Notes: a model not told the origin generated them from the letters alone. Counted from the first letter of the stretch, positions 12,950-24,578 are shown. The stretch is DNA of 64,000 nt from Bimuria novae-zelandiae CBS 107.79 (GCA_010015655.1 ML976763.1:159844-223843), one strand, 5' to 3'. Translations and numbers: made by a program.

Positions 12950-14475
12950 AATACGCTATTAGCTTAGCGCCTTTTACGAGCTTTTTAACCGCCTTAACTA
13001 TACTTATTAGGGAACTATCTAGGTGCCTCTGAATCCTCTCCTTCACTAGCGTTAATTGTGACCCTAATTCTAGGGTATTGCTTAGTGTTTACGACTGCCA
13101 CGTACTATCGCGTATAGTACAAGGTAAAGGCGTCCGTAGGTGGACATTAAGCTTTAATATTACTACTTTTAGGTTAAGGGGAATAAGGCTAGCGCCTTAA
13201 AAGCCTCCTTAGATATTACTTTAAGTAATTATAGCCTTAAAAGTAGTAATAAAGTAAGGTAAGAACTTAATTTTAGTAATATGCGTAATATGGTTGCGCA
13301 TTAGATCCTTAGCTTGGCGCCCATACGCCTTCTTTAACGGCGAGAAACACCCCACATTTAGTGGCTGCAAGAGGTGCGACGAATATAGAGGCATATAGAG
13401 AGTAATAATCTTACTATCCTTGTAATATTGCTGGAATTTAAGCGAGTTATGGCTCTCGTAGCCATTAATAATAAGTAGCTAATAGCTACTAATAGTACGC
13501 TCTTTTATATGCGCGTCAAAGTGCTTTAGCTACTATAGACTAAGCTTATTTATTATCTAGCCGTTCTTAGAGACTCTAAAAACCTAGTCGCGAGGTAGAT
13601 CCTTTTCCTAGTACCAGGCAGAGAGGTAGTGCTTGCCCTAAAAGATAAGGAAGGGTAGGATCGCCTACCCTGTCACGTTAATGCTATAAATAGCTATTAT
13701 CTAATTTCGATTGCCCTGCTGCACGCTCTTTAGCTTACCTTAACGCTTAGAGCCTGTAATAACTGCTCTTGTTAATATTATGCCTATTATAAAGCTAGTC
13801 TCGTTAAAGTTATAAGTGTCTTTGTCTAAGATACTATGCTTGGCTTTAGTATTCTCCACAAGCTGGAACCAGCCCTGTATAACCTCAGGATCCTCACAGA
13901 GGGCTCGCCTATAGTCGTACTTTTAATTAAACTTAACTTGGAGCTCTGGCTAGCGCTTAACAAAGTGGTAAGGCCACCTTTAACTAACTAGCTTAGAGTG
14001 GCGTGTAGCTAGTAAAGAATTGGCCATATCTTTTATAGCAGCAAGCCGGGGCGGAAATCCTCGCATATCTAGGTTAAGTATATGCTGCACAATCGCCTGT
14101 TCCTCTCTTATAGTAAGCCTTATTGAGTTGGGTGCACAGTCTCGTCAAAAGGTAGTTCCAGCGCGTCGTGTGCTTAGCGTACTTTAAGACACGTTGTAGA
14201 TAGTTGCAGCGCGTCGTTGCGATAGTGTCGTGTCTTGTTTAATAGCGCAAAGCGCAAGCTATAATTGAGCTTCTTTTGATTCTGGTAGTTCGTTGCGTTG
14301 TTGCGACATCGCGTTGTACTGTTGTTGATGGTATATTTTGATGGGGTCTTGGCAGAGTAATCAGCTCGCTTGACTAATCAGCTCGCTATGCATGTACGTT
14401 AATAGTTATTTTATTTATTATATAATTAAATTATCTAGCACGCGCTGAGTGTCGCATTAACTTATACTACTAAAT

Positions 14476-14927
14476 TATTATAAGGCTCTCACACCTTGTT
14501 CCGATCTAGGTTAGGGCGGTAAGGTATCGTGGTGCTTCACGGATTATTTAGTAGTACAAGTTAATGCGACACTTAGCGTGACTAGACAATCTAATCTTAT
14601 AATAAATAAGATAACTATTAGTCTGTATAGGAGAACGTACTCGCACAGAAGATATATAAGTTAACTACGAGGAAGGAAACAATAATAGGAAAGTCGCTAC
14701 ACTATATACTAGCCTATTCCTTCTTCGTAGTCCCGCCAAGGCCCTGTAGTCCTAGGGACTACGGTAGTCCTATAGGACTTCCCTTTATGCGGGACTTTAT
14801 TACGTAACTACTAACTAAGCTACCCCGCGCCCCGTTAGGTCCTGTTAACTCTACTACTTTATTAATAATTACTCTCTTAGCGTAATTATCTAGTATCTTT
14901 ATTCTTATAAGGTTCGTAGTTGTAACA
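14476..14927 (+). repeat. LTR of chromovirus A (left copy)
   Basis: 452 bp, ending GTTGTAACA; its first bases TG are changed to TA. It differs from 21115-21566 almost only by transitions. Confidence 0.92.
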
Positions 14928-15075
14928 CTATCCCCCTCTTTAAGGTTATTATCCCGATATCTTGCTTCGCTATACTATACTATCGGCGTGTTAGTGCTAA
15001 TTACTATAAAGGTACGTCCCCTCGCGTCCTAAGGCAGGCTATAGCCTCTCCTTAATTCCCCTTGCCTTACTAACC

Positions 15076-15669
15076 ATGCTAAGAACCCCCTATTTATCCT
15101 TAGCGACCCGTCGTGCTCGTGCGCAAAAGGTAGAAGCTTAAGGCCTAAAAATAGCGTCTAGTTATAAGCATTATTAGAAAAAGAAGTTATAGTGTTTTAT
15201 TAATACTACTTTTAGGTAGTGTACGGGCTATCTCGCTGCCTATGCTAAATATAGTCTATAGATTCCCAAGAAGGATTAAGAGCGTGTTTAAAAGGAGAAA
15301 CGCGAAAAGCGTCTCGCCCTTTTTTAAGTAAAAGAGCGTTAAGCTTAGGCTGCTTTTAAGACCGCGTGTCTTAAGCAAGAGTTGGCAGAGATAAAGGAGA
15401 AGGAGTATAACTATACCTAGCACGACTTACGCGTTACTAATATAATTAAGGCGTTAGAGTAATAAGAGGAGAATTTAAAGGGTACTAGCTTTCGCGAACC
15501 GTTGCCACATGCACCTCTACGGGCTAACTTAGGCTAGTTATAGGCTAACTTATTTATTTCTTTTAATCCTTTTGTATCCTTTAACTTTTCTAAGTTCCTT
15601 ACTAATCTAGTTGCGGCGCCTCTAGATATTCCTTATAGAATCTCTCTAGCGCTGTCTTATAGTTCGTGA
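15076..15669 (+). pseudogene. Antisense accessory gene of chromovirus A (Cys-cluster/coiled-coil protein)
   Basis: An ATG in context ACTAACCATG opens a frame that can be followed for 198 codons to TGA with many RIP-type stops. It runs opposite to gag-pol, between the chromodomain end and the LTR. It aligns with the frame at 25128-25745 of chromovirus B: a basic N-terminus; a CxxC...C...C pattern with Cys-to-Tyr RIP changes (KHY, KKKL, CTGY, LAAYAKYSL); then IPKKD-ERV-KEKREKRLAL; then a charged helical part; and a conserved C-terminal NPF...KFL segment. Function unknown. A DNA- or RNA-binding role is a guess from the basic and Cys-rich N-terminus. Confidence 0.65.
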
Positions 15670-18600
15670 GGTTTTATACTAGTTCCTACGTATTATAGTT
15701 CTCTGGCCATCCTTCCCACTTTACCAGATACTTGTACTGACGCCTAATTTTTTATAGGTCCCTAATAGCTTCGACCTCGTACTCCTTATCTTCGAGTTCG
15801 AGCTAGGTTTCTAGTTCGGCGTCTAGTGGTGCTGGTTCTAATAATAACTTATAGAAGACCGGGTGGATCCGTGTATCTATAGGTAGCCGTAGTTTAAAAT
15901 TAACTAGTCCCCTAACCTCTTAGATTTTAAATAGTCCCTTTTAAAGGTTATTTAGTTTTTTGCTTAGCCTTATTATCTTAAGATTTTTTCGCGAGAGGAG
16001 GACTCTATCCTCTTCTTTAGAGGTTAGTCCTATAATCCTTTTCTTATTTACTTATTACGTTATTTATTCGTTACGTCGCGCGATATTCTTGTGTAGTATT
16101 TTATATAGGTCCTGCATAAGTTTGGCCTTATTAGCTGCGTTCTTTATAATGCTCTGGATGTCTAATGGATCCTAGTAAGTCGTTGGCTCACATCCATGGT
16201 TGGCGTAATATGGTAAGTACCCTGTAGTCGCCGATCTTGCGCTATTGTATGCCAGCTAGGCCGTTGGCAATAGCTTAACCTAGTTATCTTAAAGCTTATT
16301 TATATACATCTGGAGATACTGTTCTAACGTTTAGTTTATTTACTTAGTTTAACTATCTATTTTAGGATAGAAGCTTGTCGTGAGCTTATGCTTAATCCCT
16401 AATTTAGCTATAAACGTGGTTTAGTATAACGATATGAATATCTTGGCCCTGTCTGTAATAAACTCGTTAGGTTGTCCAACCTGTAATATTAGTTTTCGTT
16501 CCACTATATAGGCTAGTTCTTCTACTAGTATAGCTTCCCTAATTGGCACAAACCTCGATTCCTTAGTAAGTTAATAGATTATAACTAAGATTAAGTCGTA
16601 GGGATTCTTATTCCCTGGTGCTAGTGATGCCGGTAGCTTCACGATAAAGTCTATGGTCACGCTTAACTATGGTCTTAGGGGCGGCTATAGTGGTTGTAAG
16701 AGGCTATAGGGCTTATGTCTCTTAGGCTTATTCTTATAATAGGCCAAATAGTTGCCTAAAACCTTCTATACCGCCTGGCGTAGCCTAGGGATGGCATATT
16801 CGTTCGCGATTCAACGCGTCGTTTTGGCAATTCCTAGGTGTCCCTAATCCTTATCTTTATATAGTTTTTTAATTAGTAGCGGAGCTATCTGCTTGCTAAT
16901 CTAGATATAGTTTTAATAGTCCCGTGCCGTCAATTTCGTGGCTTAGTAGAAATTATACGCTTAGTAGTCCTTGTCCTTAAGCCTACTATAATCCTATATC
17001 TCTTCCACGACTAGCCTATAATAGGTAAGATCCGCGCGCCGTGCTTCTAGTGCTAGCGCAAGTTATATTTTATTATAGCGAAGGGTTCTATTCTTCGCGT
17101 AGGTTAAGATTATAATATAGTTACTTCTATCGTCTTCTTCTACAAGATTTAAACGCCTACTAAGTGCGTCTACTACAGCGTTTAAGTTACTAGATAAATA
17201 GGTAATGCGGAAGTCGAATTCCGCTATCTATTCTAACTATCTAGCCTATTGTTAATTAAGCTTCTTTGTGGTTATAAAGCGCGTGAGGTTAAGATAATCT
17301 AAAAAGACCTCCGTCTAGTGCTTTACTCCTTTAAGCTACGCTTCTTATTACTTAAAATAGTTAATAATTGTAAGCAGCTCCTTATTATAAATCTTATAAT
17401 TTAGTTTTACTCCTAAGAGCTTGCGTGCGTAATAGAAGACAGGTCTCTATTTACTATCGTTGCACTCTTATAATAATACGGCCCCTAGCGCATAGTCTAA
17501 CATATCCGTGTAGATACGATATCGCCACTCTAGGTTGTATATTTATAGTAGGGGTGCCGTTAGGAATAGGCGTTTAAGCTACTCGAAAGCCGCTATTTCT
17601 GCCTTTTATAGAGGTCGCCATTTCCCTATCTTTATAAGTTCCGTTAACGGAGCGGTTATCTTTAAGTAGTTCCTAATAAATTTGCGATAGAAGTTAGTAA
17701 AGCCTAAAAAAGACTAAATGTCTTTTACTAATTACGATAGTAGCTATTCTTCTATTATCGCGATCTTCTTTAGGTCCATCTTAACACCTTCTTAGGATAT
17801 TACAAATCCTAAATATTCCGTCTTAGTGACATAGAACTCGCACTTCTTAGGGTGTAGGAGTAATTAATACTCTTATAACTTCTATAGTACTTTGCGTACA
17901 TGTCCTTTGTGCTCTTCTAAGGTTCCGTGTAAGTATATTAAGATATTGTCAAGGTACGCCGTGCAGAATACGTCTAAGTATTTATATAATACTTGATTTA
18001 TTAACTCTTAGAAGGTTACTAGTGCGTTAGTTAGCCCTATAGGCATAACCGTGTACTCGAAAAGGCCATATCGTGTGCAGAACGCCGTTTTCCACTTGTA
18101 CCCTTTCGTAATTCGAATCCTGTGGAATCCATCCCGGACGTCAAATTTCGTGAAGTATTTAGCTCCTCGGAGTCTATCTATAAGCTCCGTTATTAGTAGT
18201 AGTAATAGGTAGCGATTCTTAATCGTTATGGCGTTTAGCTATCTATAATCTATATAGAGTCGCAGCCTGCCGTCTTTTTTGCGAATAAAGAGTATAGGGA
18301 AGGCCACAGGACTCTAACTAGGCTGCTATTTCCCTAAGCGTAGATTCTTCTGTATTAGCTCTTTTAACTCTTTTTCTTATTTGTAGGTAAGGGGCCTTAG
18401 GCGTTCTAGCTATAGCTTAGCTCCCTTTACTAGTGGTATCTCGTAATCCTACTCCTTATGTTCGGGTAGGACAGTCTCGTCGTGTTCCTTAAATAGGTCT
18501 ACGAATTCCTTGTATTCTTCCGGCAGACTAGGGTTGTCTAGGACTATCTTAGTCTCTTAGACCTATATACAGTGCACCCGCCCTAGGTATTACTTTAAGA

Positions 18601-21093
18601 TCCTGTCTATCTTGTATACTAATATTTCTTATATCCTAGATAGTCGACTCCTTTTTCTTACCTAAGGTTAGGGAGTTTCCCTCTTACTAGGGCTTGCCTA
18701 AGCCTTTGCTAGTAGGTCCCGGGGAAGGATCGTTCGTTTAATTTAGTCTATTCGTAGATTGTGTTATTCTAGCCATTCGTATTTAATAATGGCTTCGATG
18801 TCTCCCATCTCCGCGATAGTAAAGACGTGTCAGCTCTCTAGGCCTTCTATGTTAACTTATACTAGCGCCGTCTCGAGGCGTAGCCAACCATTACCATATC
18901 CTTGTAATTGGGTCCTGTCCACGAGTCCTATTTATAGCGGTGTTTTCTTATTATAATATGGCATATTGTACTTCTTAACCACTCGCGGGGTAATTAGACA
19001 CGCGTTTGCCCCTAGGTTAATTAGTGCTATAACACGATGTCTATGCACTGTAATATCTTTAATTAAGCGCTTCTTAACTTGGCAAGTGTCCACTTAATAA
19101 GCTATAATAATTACACTATTACTAGTGTGGCTTGTTACCTAGTAATAATCTAGTTTTTTAAATTATCGGACCCTTTATCTAAGGTTTTAGGCCAACCGGC
19201 GTTGGCTTCCTTAATCTAGTCCTAGACCTTAGATAGCTTAGAGACTTCCTTAATTTAGTGCTACTTATATCGCTATTAATATAGGGCGTAAGTCTCTCTA
19301 ATCTTATTAGATTTATATACTCCTTGATTCCCATGTTGCGGGTAATTTAGAGTAAGGCATTCGTTCTAGGCTAATATATTATGCCCTAGACAGCTATTTA
19401 AGGAGGCTACCTTTTCCTGCAGGCTTAGGTGTGCGAAGCACTATAGGTTGCATTATTCTTACCTAATTAACAAGTGGTCCGCGTCTCTTCCTAGCTACGT
19501 ATTCCTTATTATTATGCTAGTGTCGTGAGGGTCTAAGCCCTAAGGGAACCAGCCTGTTTCAAACTTCTACTACCTGTGTAGCTTATAGGTAATGTTAAAA
19601 CATTAATACTAACCATTCCATTTATAGTGCTTAGCCTAATAGGCTAAAAAGTGCTCGTGGTAATTATTAGGCACGCTGCACTAGCTCTGCTTTAGCCTAT
19701 AGTATTCTAAACCTCCTGGAAAATAGGAGGCCCTAACTCTAGCCTTAGAGTATTGTCGGCATCCTTTACGCGTGCATTGCCACTATTTGGCGTATTTATA
19801 TTATTCCTGTATCGTGATCTGGCGTAGGTATTATTTTAGGCGCCCCTGTAGTTTCTCCGCTAGCCAGTAGGCGTCCCATGCGTGTGCCCCTTGGGCGATC
19901 ACTTTTGCCTCACACTAAGACAATTAATATAGCGCACTACTGCACATCTAGTAGGTGTTATTGGCCAGTCTTTAGAAGATCTAGTACTTAGGAAGGGTCT
20001 TTTATTCCTCTTCCTCTTTTATTAGCTCTAGGATCTCCTGCGTAAGATCCACTCTGTCAGCTTCTACTAGTGTAAGGGTGGCTATAGCCACTCGTAGGAG
20101 GTTAGTTGTATTAATCTTAGTCTCCTAATCGTTGCAGTCTTTAGCGAAGTGGCCTAGCTTGCCACATTAAAGGCAGGCTTTATCTTTAAACCTCCGTTCT
20201 CGCTCTTCCTGCAAGATGCTATTCTTGCCCTAGTAACCCTTCTTTAGTCTATATGGCTATTTTCCCTTGCCGTTCTTCTTTTTGTACTATCGGGCTTTAT
20301 TAGTTATAATAACATCTCCGTCCTAGTCTCTTCTTGCGGGCCTAGATTAATTCTCTTTTCTAGTAAGTAGCCTAGTACTATGCTATTTTTCCAGCTTGCG
20401 TTTGTATAGGCGATTATCTACTTTAATTATATTGTTAATAAGTTCTTCCAGGTTGTCTACTTTTCCTTAGTGGACTAATTCGTCTTTGACCGATTCTTTT
20501 AGTCCGTTATAGTAGGCAATTATAAGTAGGGCTTCTCCCTATCCTTTAAGTTCTGCCATAATCTGTTTAAACTCTAGTGTATAGAGTACCGCCGATTTCT
20601 CCTGACGTAGGTGCTGGAGGCGTATTTTGGCTTAATATCCTTTATTAATAGTGCCGAATATTCCTTTCACGGCCTTACGAAAAGACTCCTAGTCCTTAAA
20701 GGCGTCTTTAGTGGCGTCTAAACTATAATCCTCTAATTTGCTATTCTTAAGGAAATTATTAATTATTAGTCTAGCCTATACGGCTGCCTTGTCTTGCATA
20801 TTTATATAGGTGACTAGGATCTTGTCTTATTCCGTATTAAACTTTCCTGGGTTGTAACGGATAAATAGTTCTATCTAGGTTAGGAACGTTCCTAGGTGAC
20901 CCTTTCCTAAATAGGGTTCGGGCTTTAGGACCTTTAGTTAATATTTCGTATTTTCCTATTAGCTTATCTTTTCGCTTATCTAGTTGATAATTTCCTGTAA
21001 CTAGGCTATCTAAGCCACTTGTTCGATAACCATCTCTCCTAGGGTCTTTTCCTTGGGTGCTAGAGCTGTGGTGGTCGAACTAGGTCCTGCCAT
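15600..21093 (-). pseudogene. Chromovirus A gag-pol, many stops
   Basis: Starts MAGPSSTTTALAPKEKTLGE at 21093. Visible landmarks in order: a CCHC knuckle (near 20125-20175, CGKLGHFAKDC), a protease remnant (INLGAN for an original DSGA-like site, near 19000), a reverse transcriptase with YLDN in place of YLDD (near 17940), RNase H and integrase (17.3-16.2 kb), and a chromodomain (about 15790-15640: EVEAIRD, YLVKWEGW, ENYNT). Catalytic Asp to Asn and in-frame stops fit RIP. Not functional. Confidence 0.85.
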
Positions 21094-21114
21094 TATACTG
21101 TAGGGTAGTTAAAG

Positions 21115-21566
21115 TGTTATAAGGCTCTCATACCTTATTTTAATCTAGGTTAAGGTGGTAAGGTATCGTAGTGCTTTATAAATTATTTAGTAATATAAGT
21201 TAATGCGACACTTAGCGTGGCTAAACAATCTAATCTTATAACAAATAAGATAACTATTAGTCTATATAGGAGAACGTACTCGCACAGAAGATATATAAGT
21301 TAACTACGAGGAAGGAAACAACAATAGGAAAGTCGCCACACTATATACTAGCCTATTCCTTCTTCGTAGTCCCGCCAAGGCCCTGTAGTCCCAGGGACTA
21401 CGGTAGTCCTATGGGACTTCCCTTTATGCGGGACTTCGTTACGTGACTGCTAACTAAGTTGCCCCGCGCCCCGTTAGGTCCCGTTAACTCTGCTACTTCG
21501 TTAATAATTACTCTCTTAGCGTAATTGTCTGGCATCTTCACCCTTGTGGGGTTCGTGGTCGTAACA
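21115..21566 (+). repeat. LTR of chromovirus A (right copy)
   Basis: 452 bp, TGTTATAAGG...GGTCGTAACA. It is less mutated than the left copy in its second half. It contains a self-complementary stretch around CCCAGGGACTACGGTAGTCC. Confidence 0.92.
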
Positions 21567-22105
21567 TAAATAATTTATAAAGTATTATAATACCTTACTG
21601 CCCTAATCCGGATTGGAACAAGGTGTGAGTGCCTTATAACACGTACACTCGCTAGCAAGAATCGCTAAAACCTTAACTATTAACAAGAGAAGGAGCTCCT
21701 ATAGTATATATAGCATCTTACTAAGAGAGGTCTACCTCTTACACGTTAAATAATATAGAACTTTACATTAATTATTACTAAAAAAGATATCTTTATATAA
21801 TAGGTTAATTATTTTATTAGGCGCTACCACGACTCCTTAATTTTATAATAGACAACTAGGCTTAATAGTAAATATTATAATACTAATTTAGAGGAAAGAT
21901 ATAAACTTTATTTAACGCTTTTTTATAAGAAAATTATAAAGTATAGCGTATAGCCTTAGTATATATATACTATAGAGAAGAAGGACTTTCTTCTTGGTAT
22001 TACTAGCTAATTAAAAAGGATCTTTAATAGGCATCTATATAAGAGTTACTAAGTTAGGCAGGCTATATAAGATAGTAGTTAAAAGTAGATCTTACTTATC
22101 GTATA

Positions 22106-22491
22106 TGTATCGGCGCAGGTCACTTAAAGGATCGATGTTGGCGTATCTCCTAGCAGAGGCATGTGGGAGTGCGTGTATAAGAATGTAGCCTCGAATGAAT
22201 TAAGTGCCTATAGGCCTGGTACGAAAGGATACGGAAAAGGTACTAAACTACAAAGGCCCCAAGCTCCTCTAAATACACCTCTTCCCAGATGGCTAGCTAG
22301 CACATATCTGCCATAGGTTGACCGTCGGTCTGATGGATCCGAAATAGGTCCGAATCGGATCCGTAGTTCCCCATCGGTCTGATAGATCCGAAATTGGTCC
22401 GATACGGATGAGTGTCGGTTTTCGGATGATCTCGAATCCTGTCTTGACTGGCCAAGGGTTCTCGTGTCGACGAGCGATTGTTCCTGTTACA
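22106..22491. repeat. Solo LTR, 386 bp, unrelated to the other LTRs
   Basis: TGTATCGGCG...TTCCTGTTACA with the 5-bp duplication GTATA at 22101-22105 and 22492-22496. GC-rich compared with its surroundings and with little sign of RIP. It holds an imperfect direct repeat (22325-22360 and 22374-22409, 49-bp spacing, TCGGTCTGAT-GATCCGAAA). Confidence 0.85.
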
Positions 22492-23016
22492 GTATATATT
22501 ATATGCTAACAGATTTATTATTTATCTATTACTAATTTATTAATATAACGCCGAGAGTCCATAATTAAGCTAAATAAAGGAAATTAATTCTTAATACTAT
22601 ATAGTCTTTATTACCTTATCTCCCTTTAGCTAGTTAAATAACGAGATAGGCCTTTAATAACTTTAATAGGTGTTTAATTACTATTTAAAAAAGAAATCTA
22701 AAAAGGATTAATAAGTATACTAACTTTTAATTTTTAATAGCTATAGATTTTATGTTACTATAGATTTAATTAATTATTATAACTAGAATAGAATCCTCCT
22801 AGCTATATTTCCCCCTTATTTAACGTATACGTTATAGCCTTTTAACGTATATATTTTTAAGTCTCTCTTAGCTACCTACTTTAACGAGCTTAACGCCTAT
22901 CTTTATAAAAGCTAAGAACTATTAATAGTTATTAAAAAAAACATCTTTATACTCTTTTAAAAAGCCTAGACTACATTAGTTATACTATAATTAATTATTA
23001 AAGCCTTTAAGTATAT

Positions 23017-23196
23017 TGTAAGCAGCCCAGAGATATGTCACATGACGACACTAGTCTCATGAGTCAGCTCTATCTCTATATACGAGCCTCTGATCACTCC
23101 ATGTACACACAACACAACACAGAACAACACACAGAGCAACTCAGACAATTACACACACAATATACTACCTTCACACATACCACCCACCTGCTTACA
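23017..23196. repeat. Solo LTR, 180 bp, copia-sized
   Basis: Begins TGTAAGCAG and ends CTGCTTACA (9-bp inverted ends), flanked by TATAT at 23012-23016 and 23197-23201. Not RIP-mutated. Rich in CA repeats (ACACAACACAGAACAACACA). The length is close to the 176-bp LTR of copia 1, but the sequence is different. Confidence 0.82.
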
Positions 23197-24076
23197 TATA
23201 TAGGTAGCTTGCCGCTAGATCCTATACTTATCTTTAAGTAAATTATTAAGGAGCCCTTTTTAGAAGTAAAATTATAAAAAGCTTTATATTAGTACTTAGC
23301 GCATTAAATTAGCGTAAAATAAAGTAATTATTACGCTCTACTATTAAGAATATCATAACTAAGGAGTTATGCAAGCTTAGCTAAATAATATACTTAATTT
23401 TTATATAAAAGTAACTTTTAGAGTATAAGGTAAAGGGCCTTTAAGAAGCTTTTATAAATTAAAAATAGCGTTAAATAAAAGGTAAAACTTCACCCTTTAA
23501 GTAACTTAATAAGTAGTATAAAAAAGCTATTTTTTTAATTATCTACTTAAGTATAAAGAGCGCTCGATTTTCTTAGCTAAAAAAAGCGTAAAATAGAGAG
23601 CTATAGCTCTAAAAAGCTTAATAATAAAATATTTATATAGCTAGTAGACAGCTTAAAGCTCGTTTACTATAAGAGAAGCGTGTTACGTTGGTAGTAGCTA
23701 AAAATATACGCGCTAAGAAAAGAGCTAATCTATTTACTAAGTAACGCTTTTATTAATAGACTTATAAGACTTAATAGTAATCTTAAAAATGGCTTAAATT
23801 TACCTAAAAGGGAAGCTAGAAAGCCTTAAAATTAATTAGTAAAATTATAAAAAGGAAAAGATTTACGCTAGTATCTATAAGAGTTAATATAGTAGTATTT
23901 ACGCTATTAACGCTATTAATGCGTAGTAGCTATCTAGTTAGAATACTAAGTAAATATCTATAATTTAATTATATAAAGATTATCTATAGCCCTACATAAC
24001 CTTAATTCTAAAAAATCTCTCGATAATAGCTTTTATATAGAGCTCTATAGCCTTACGTTGCTAGCGGTACGTTTAT

Positions 24077-24124
24077 GTTGGGGCGCGCATTGACTGTCTC
24101 TACGCACTAACTGTCTCGGCACGG
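24077..24124 (-). repeat. Right terminal inverted repeat of the expanded pogo element
   Basis: Reverse complement of 3951-3998 apart from a few mainly RIP-type transitions. The 17-bp tandem duplication is kept, and a TA follows at 24125-24126. Confidence 0.88.
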
Positions 24125-24126
24125 TA

Positions 24127-24573
24127 AGTCAAGTATAGAGCCGCGACTTAATTTGACTTACTTTTTATAGTAATAGTGGCTTTATTACTTACTTATTTAC
24201 TTTATTTAAGAGTTACTTATTACTTACTTTAACTTATTTAGAAGTTATATGTATAAATTGGTTAGTAACTACTTCTTAATTATTTACTATATACTTAGTC
24301 TTTATTTTATTATTAGTAAATCTTACTACCTATTTCTTACTTAGTACTTTAAAACCTGCGCGAATTAATCTACGTAAAGTCTATAATACTGCTACTAACT
24401 TAAAGCTAATATTTTAATATTTTAGCTCAAATAGATTATTTAGCTTACTAAATATACGCTTATAATTATAGTTAAAGATAAAAATAGTAAGTACGTTAAG
24501 CGCTAACTACGTAAGGTTAAGGTAATATAGGTATAATTAAAACTAGTACTTTACTATAGACTTAGCAGAGTTA
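24127..24573. other. AT-rich, RIP-decayed segment, probably part of an older element
   Basis: Starts AGTCAAGTATAG and contains CTTAATTTGACTTAC, a loose inverted pair. Many TTACTTA/CTTACTT tracts resemble those at 44.8 kb. No frame is readable. It continues at 31374 after chromovirus B. Confidence 0.4.
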
Positions 24574-24578
24574 CTTTT

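Larger units (their letters stand above)
7443..14309 (-). pseudogene. Fot1-like DDE_1 transposase, interrupted by copia and RIP stops
   Basis: The ATG at 14309-14307 is followed by MSQQRNELPESKEA. Further on are the DDE_1 landmarks: a decayed YNFNETSF (first Asp changed to Asn), INGYESHNS, and SSHLLQPLNVGCFSPLKKAY. The copia element enters after residue about 410. The remaining C-terminal part (7443-7740) is basic and ends in a CCHC-like knuckle (CGEAGHNSRTC, first Cys changed to Tyr). Dozens of internal stops are at positions where CAA, CAG, TGG or CGA would be restored by reversing C-to-T or G-to-A. It cannot make a working enzyme. Confidence 0.85.
7315..14399 (-). mobile_element. Fot1-like DNA transposon A, RIP-decayed, carrying a copia element
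   Basis: Inverted repeats of about 65 bp begin ACGTAC at 7315 and at 14399 on the other strand, flanked by TA (7313-7314 and 14400-14401). Without the copia element (7741-12949 plus its 5-bp duplication) the length is 1871 bp, typical of Fot1/Molly-sized elements. Each TIR holds a 17-bp motif twice in tandem (7327-7343 and 7344-7360, AGCGAGCTGATCA...). The transposase is on the minus strand. It sits exactly at the TA target site of the 4621-7312 element. Confidence 0.88.
14476..21566 (-). mobile_element. Ty3/gypsy chromovirus A, complete in structure, RIP-decayed
   Basis: Two 452-bp LTRs (14476-14927 and 21115-21566) with TAAAT on both sides (14471-14475 and 21567-21571). The total is 7091 bp. 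Gag-pol runs on the minus strand from an ATG at 21093 and ends with a chromodomain, which places it among the chromoviruses. A second gene runs the opposite way at 15076-15669. It is inserted into the third part of the split solo LTR of its own kind. Confidence 0.93.
4319..21641 (+). mobile_element. Solo LTR of the chromovirus-A type, split into three pieces
   Basis: The pieces are 4319-4620, 14402-14475 and 21572-21641, about 446 bp in sum, against 452 bp for the LTR of the element at 14476-21566. Read on the plus strand it starts TGTTACAATCC and ends CTTATAACA. The shared segments (for example TAGTTAACTTACATATCTTC and the GTGTCGCATTAACTT region) match that LTR in the opposite orientation. 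The flanks CGCAC (4314-4318) and CGTAC (21642-21646) form a 5-bp target duplication with one transition. The splits are the 4621-7312 TIR element, the Fot1-like element and chromovirus A. Confidence 0.8.
4024..23011 (+). pseudogene. Pogo-type transposase, broken into pieces by insertions and RIP
   Basis: The first piece (about 4024-4159) encodes a helix-turn-helix: a run resembling AIKLLELGEDF is followed by ITKRF, SVVRSTLTRRH. This is the N-terminal DNA-binding part of pogo/Fot1 transposases. The frame resumes at 4302-4318 and, after the solo LTR, at 21642-22100. There it reads like the CENP-B-type helix-turn-helix and the start of the DDE domain (QEKELL, HLTKRGLP, RYKLYF, then a decayed NMDEKGF-like site). 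The last piece (22497-23011) has the C-terminal ELNAYLYKS-like region. Dozens of in-frame TAA/TAG codons make it non-functional. This family is a different one from the Fot1-like elements at 7315-14399 and 33436-35269. Confidence 0.75.
3951..24124 (+). mobile_element. Pogo-type (Tc1/mariner) DNA transposon, RIP-decayed and expanded by nested insertions
   Basis: 48-bp terminal inverted repeats at 3951-3998 and 24077-24124 are flanked by TA on both sides (3949-3950 and 24125-24126), the Tc1/mariner target duplication. Removing the MITE (4166-4295), the split solo LTR (4319-21641) and the solo LTRs 22106-22491 and 23017-23196, each with its target duplication, leaves about 2.1 kb, a normal size for this class. 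The remaining segments carry a pogo transposase frame on the plus strand. The frame continues across the 17-kb insertion, which shows that the pieces belong together. The sequence is AT-rich with many CAA/CAG/TGG-to-stop changes, as RIP produces. Confidence 0.85.
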
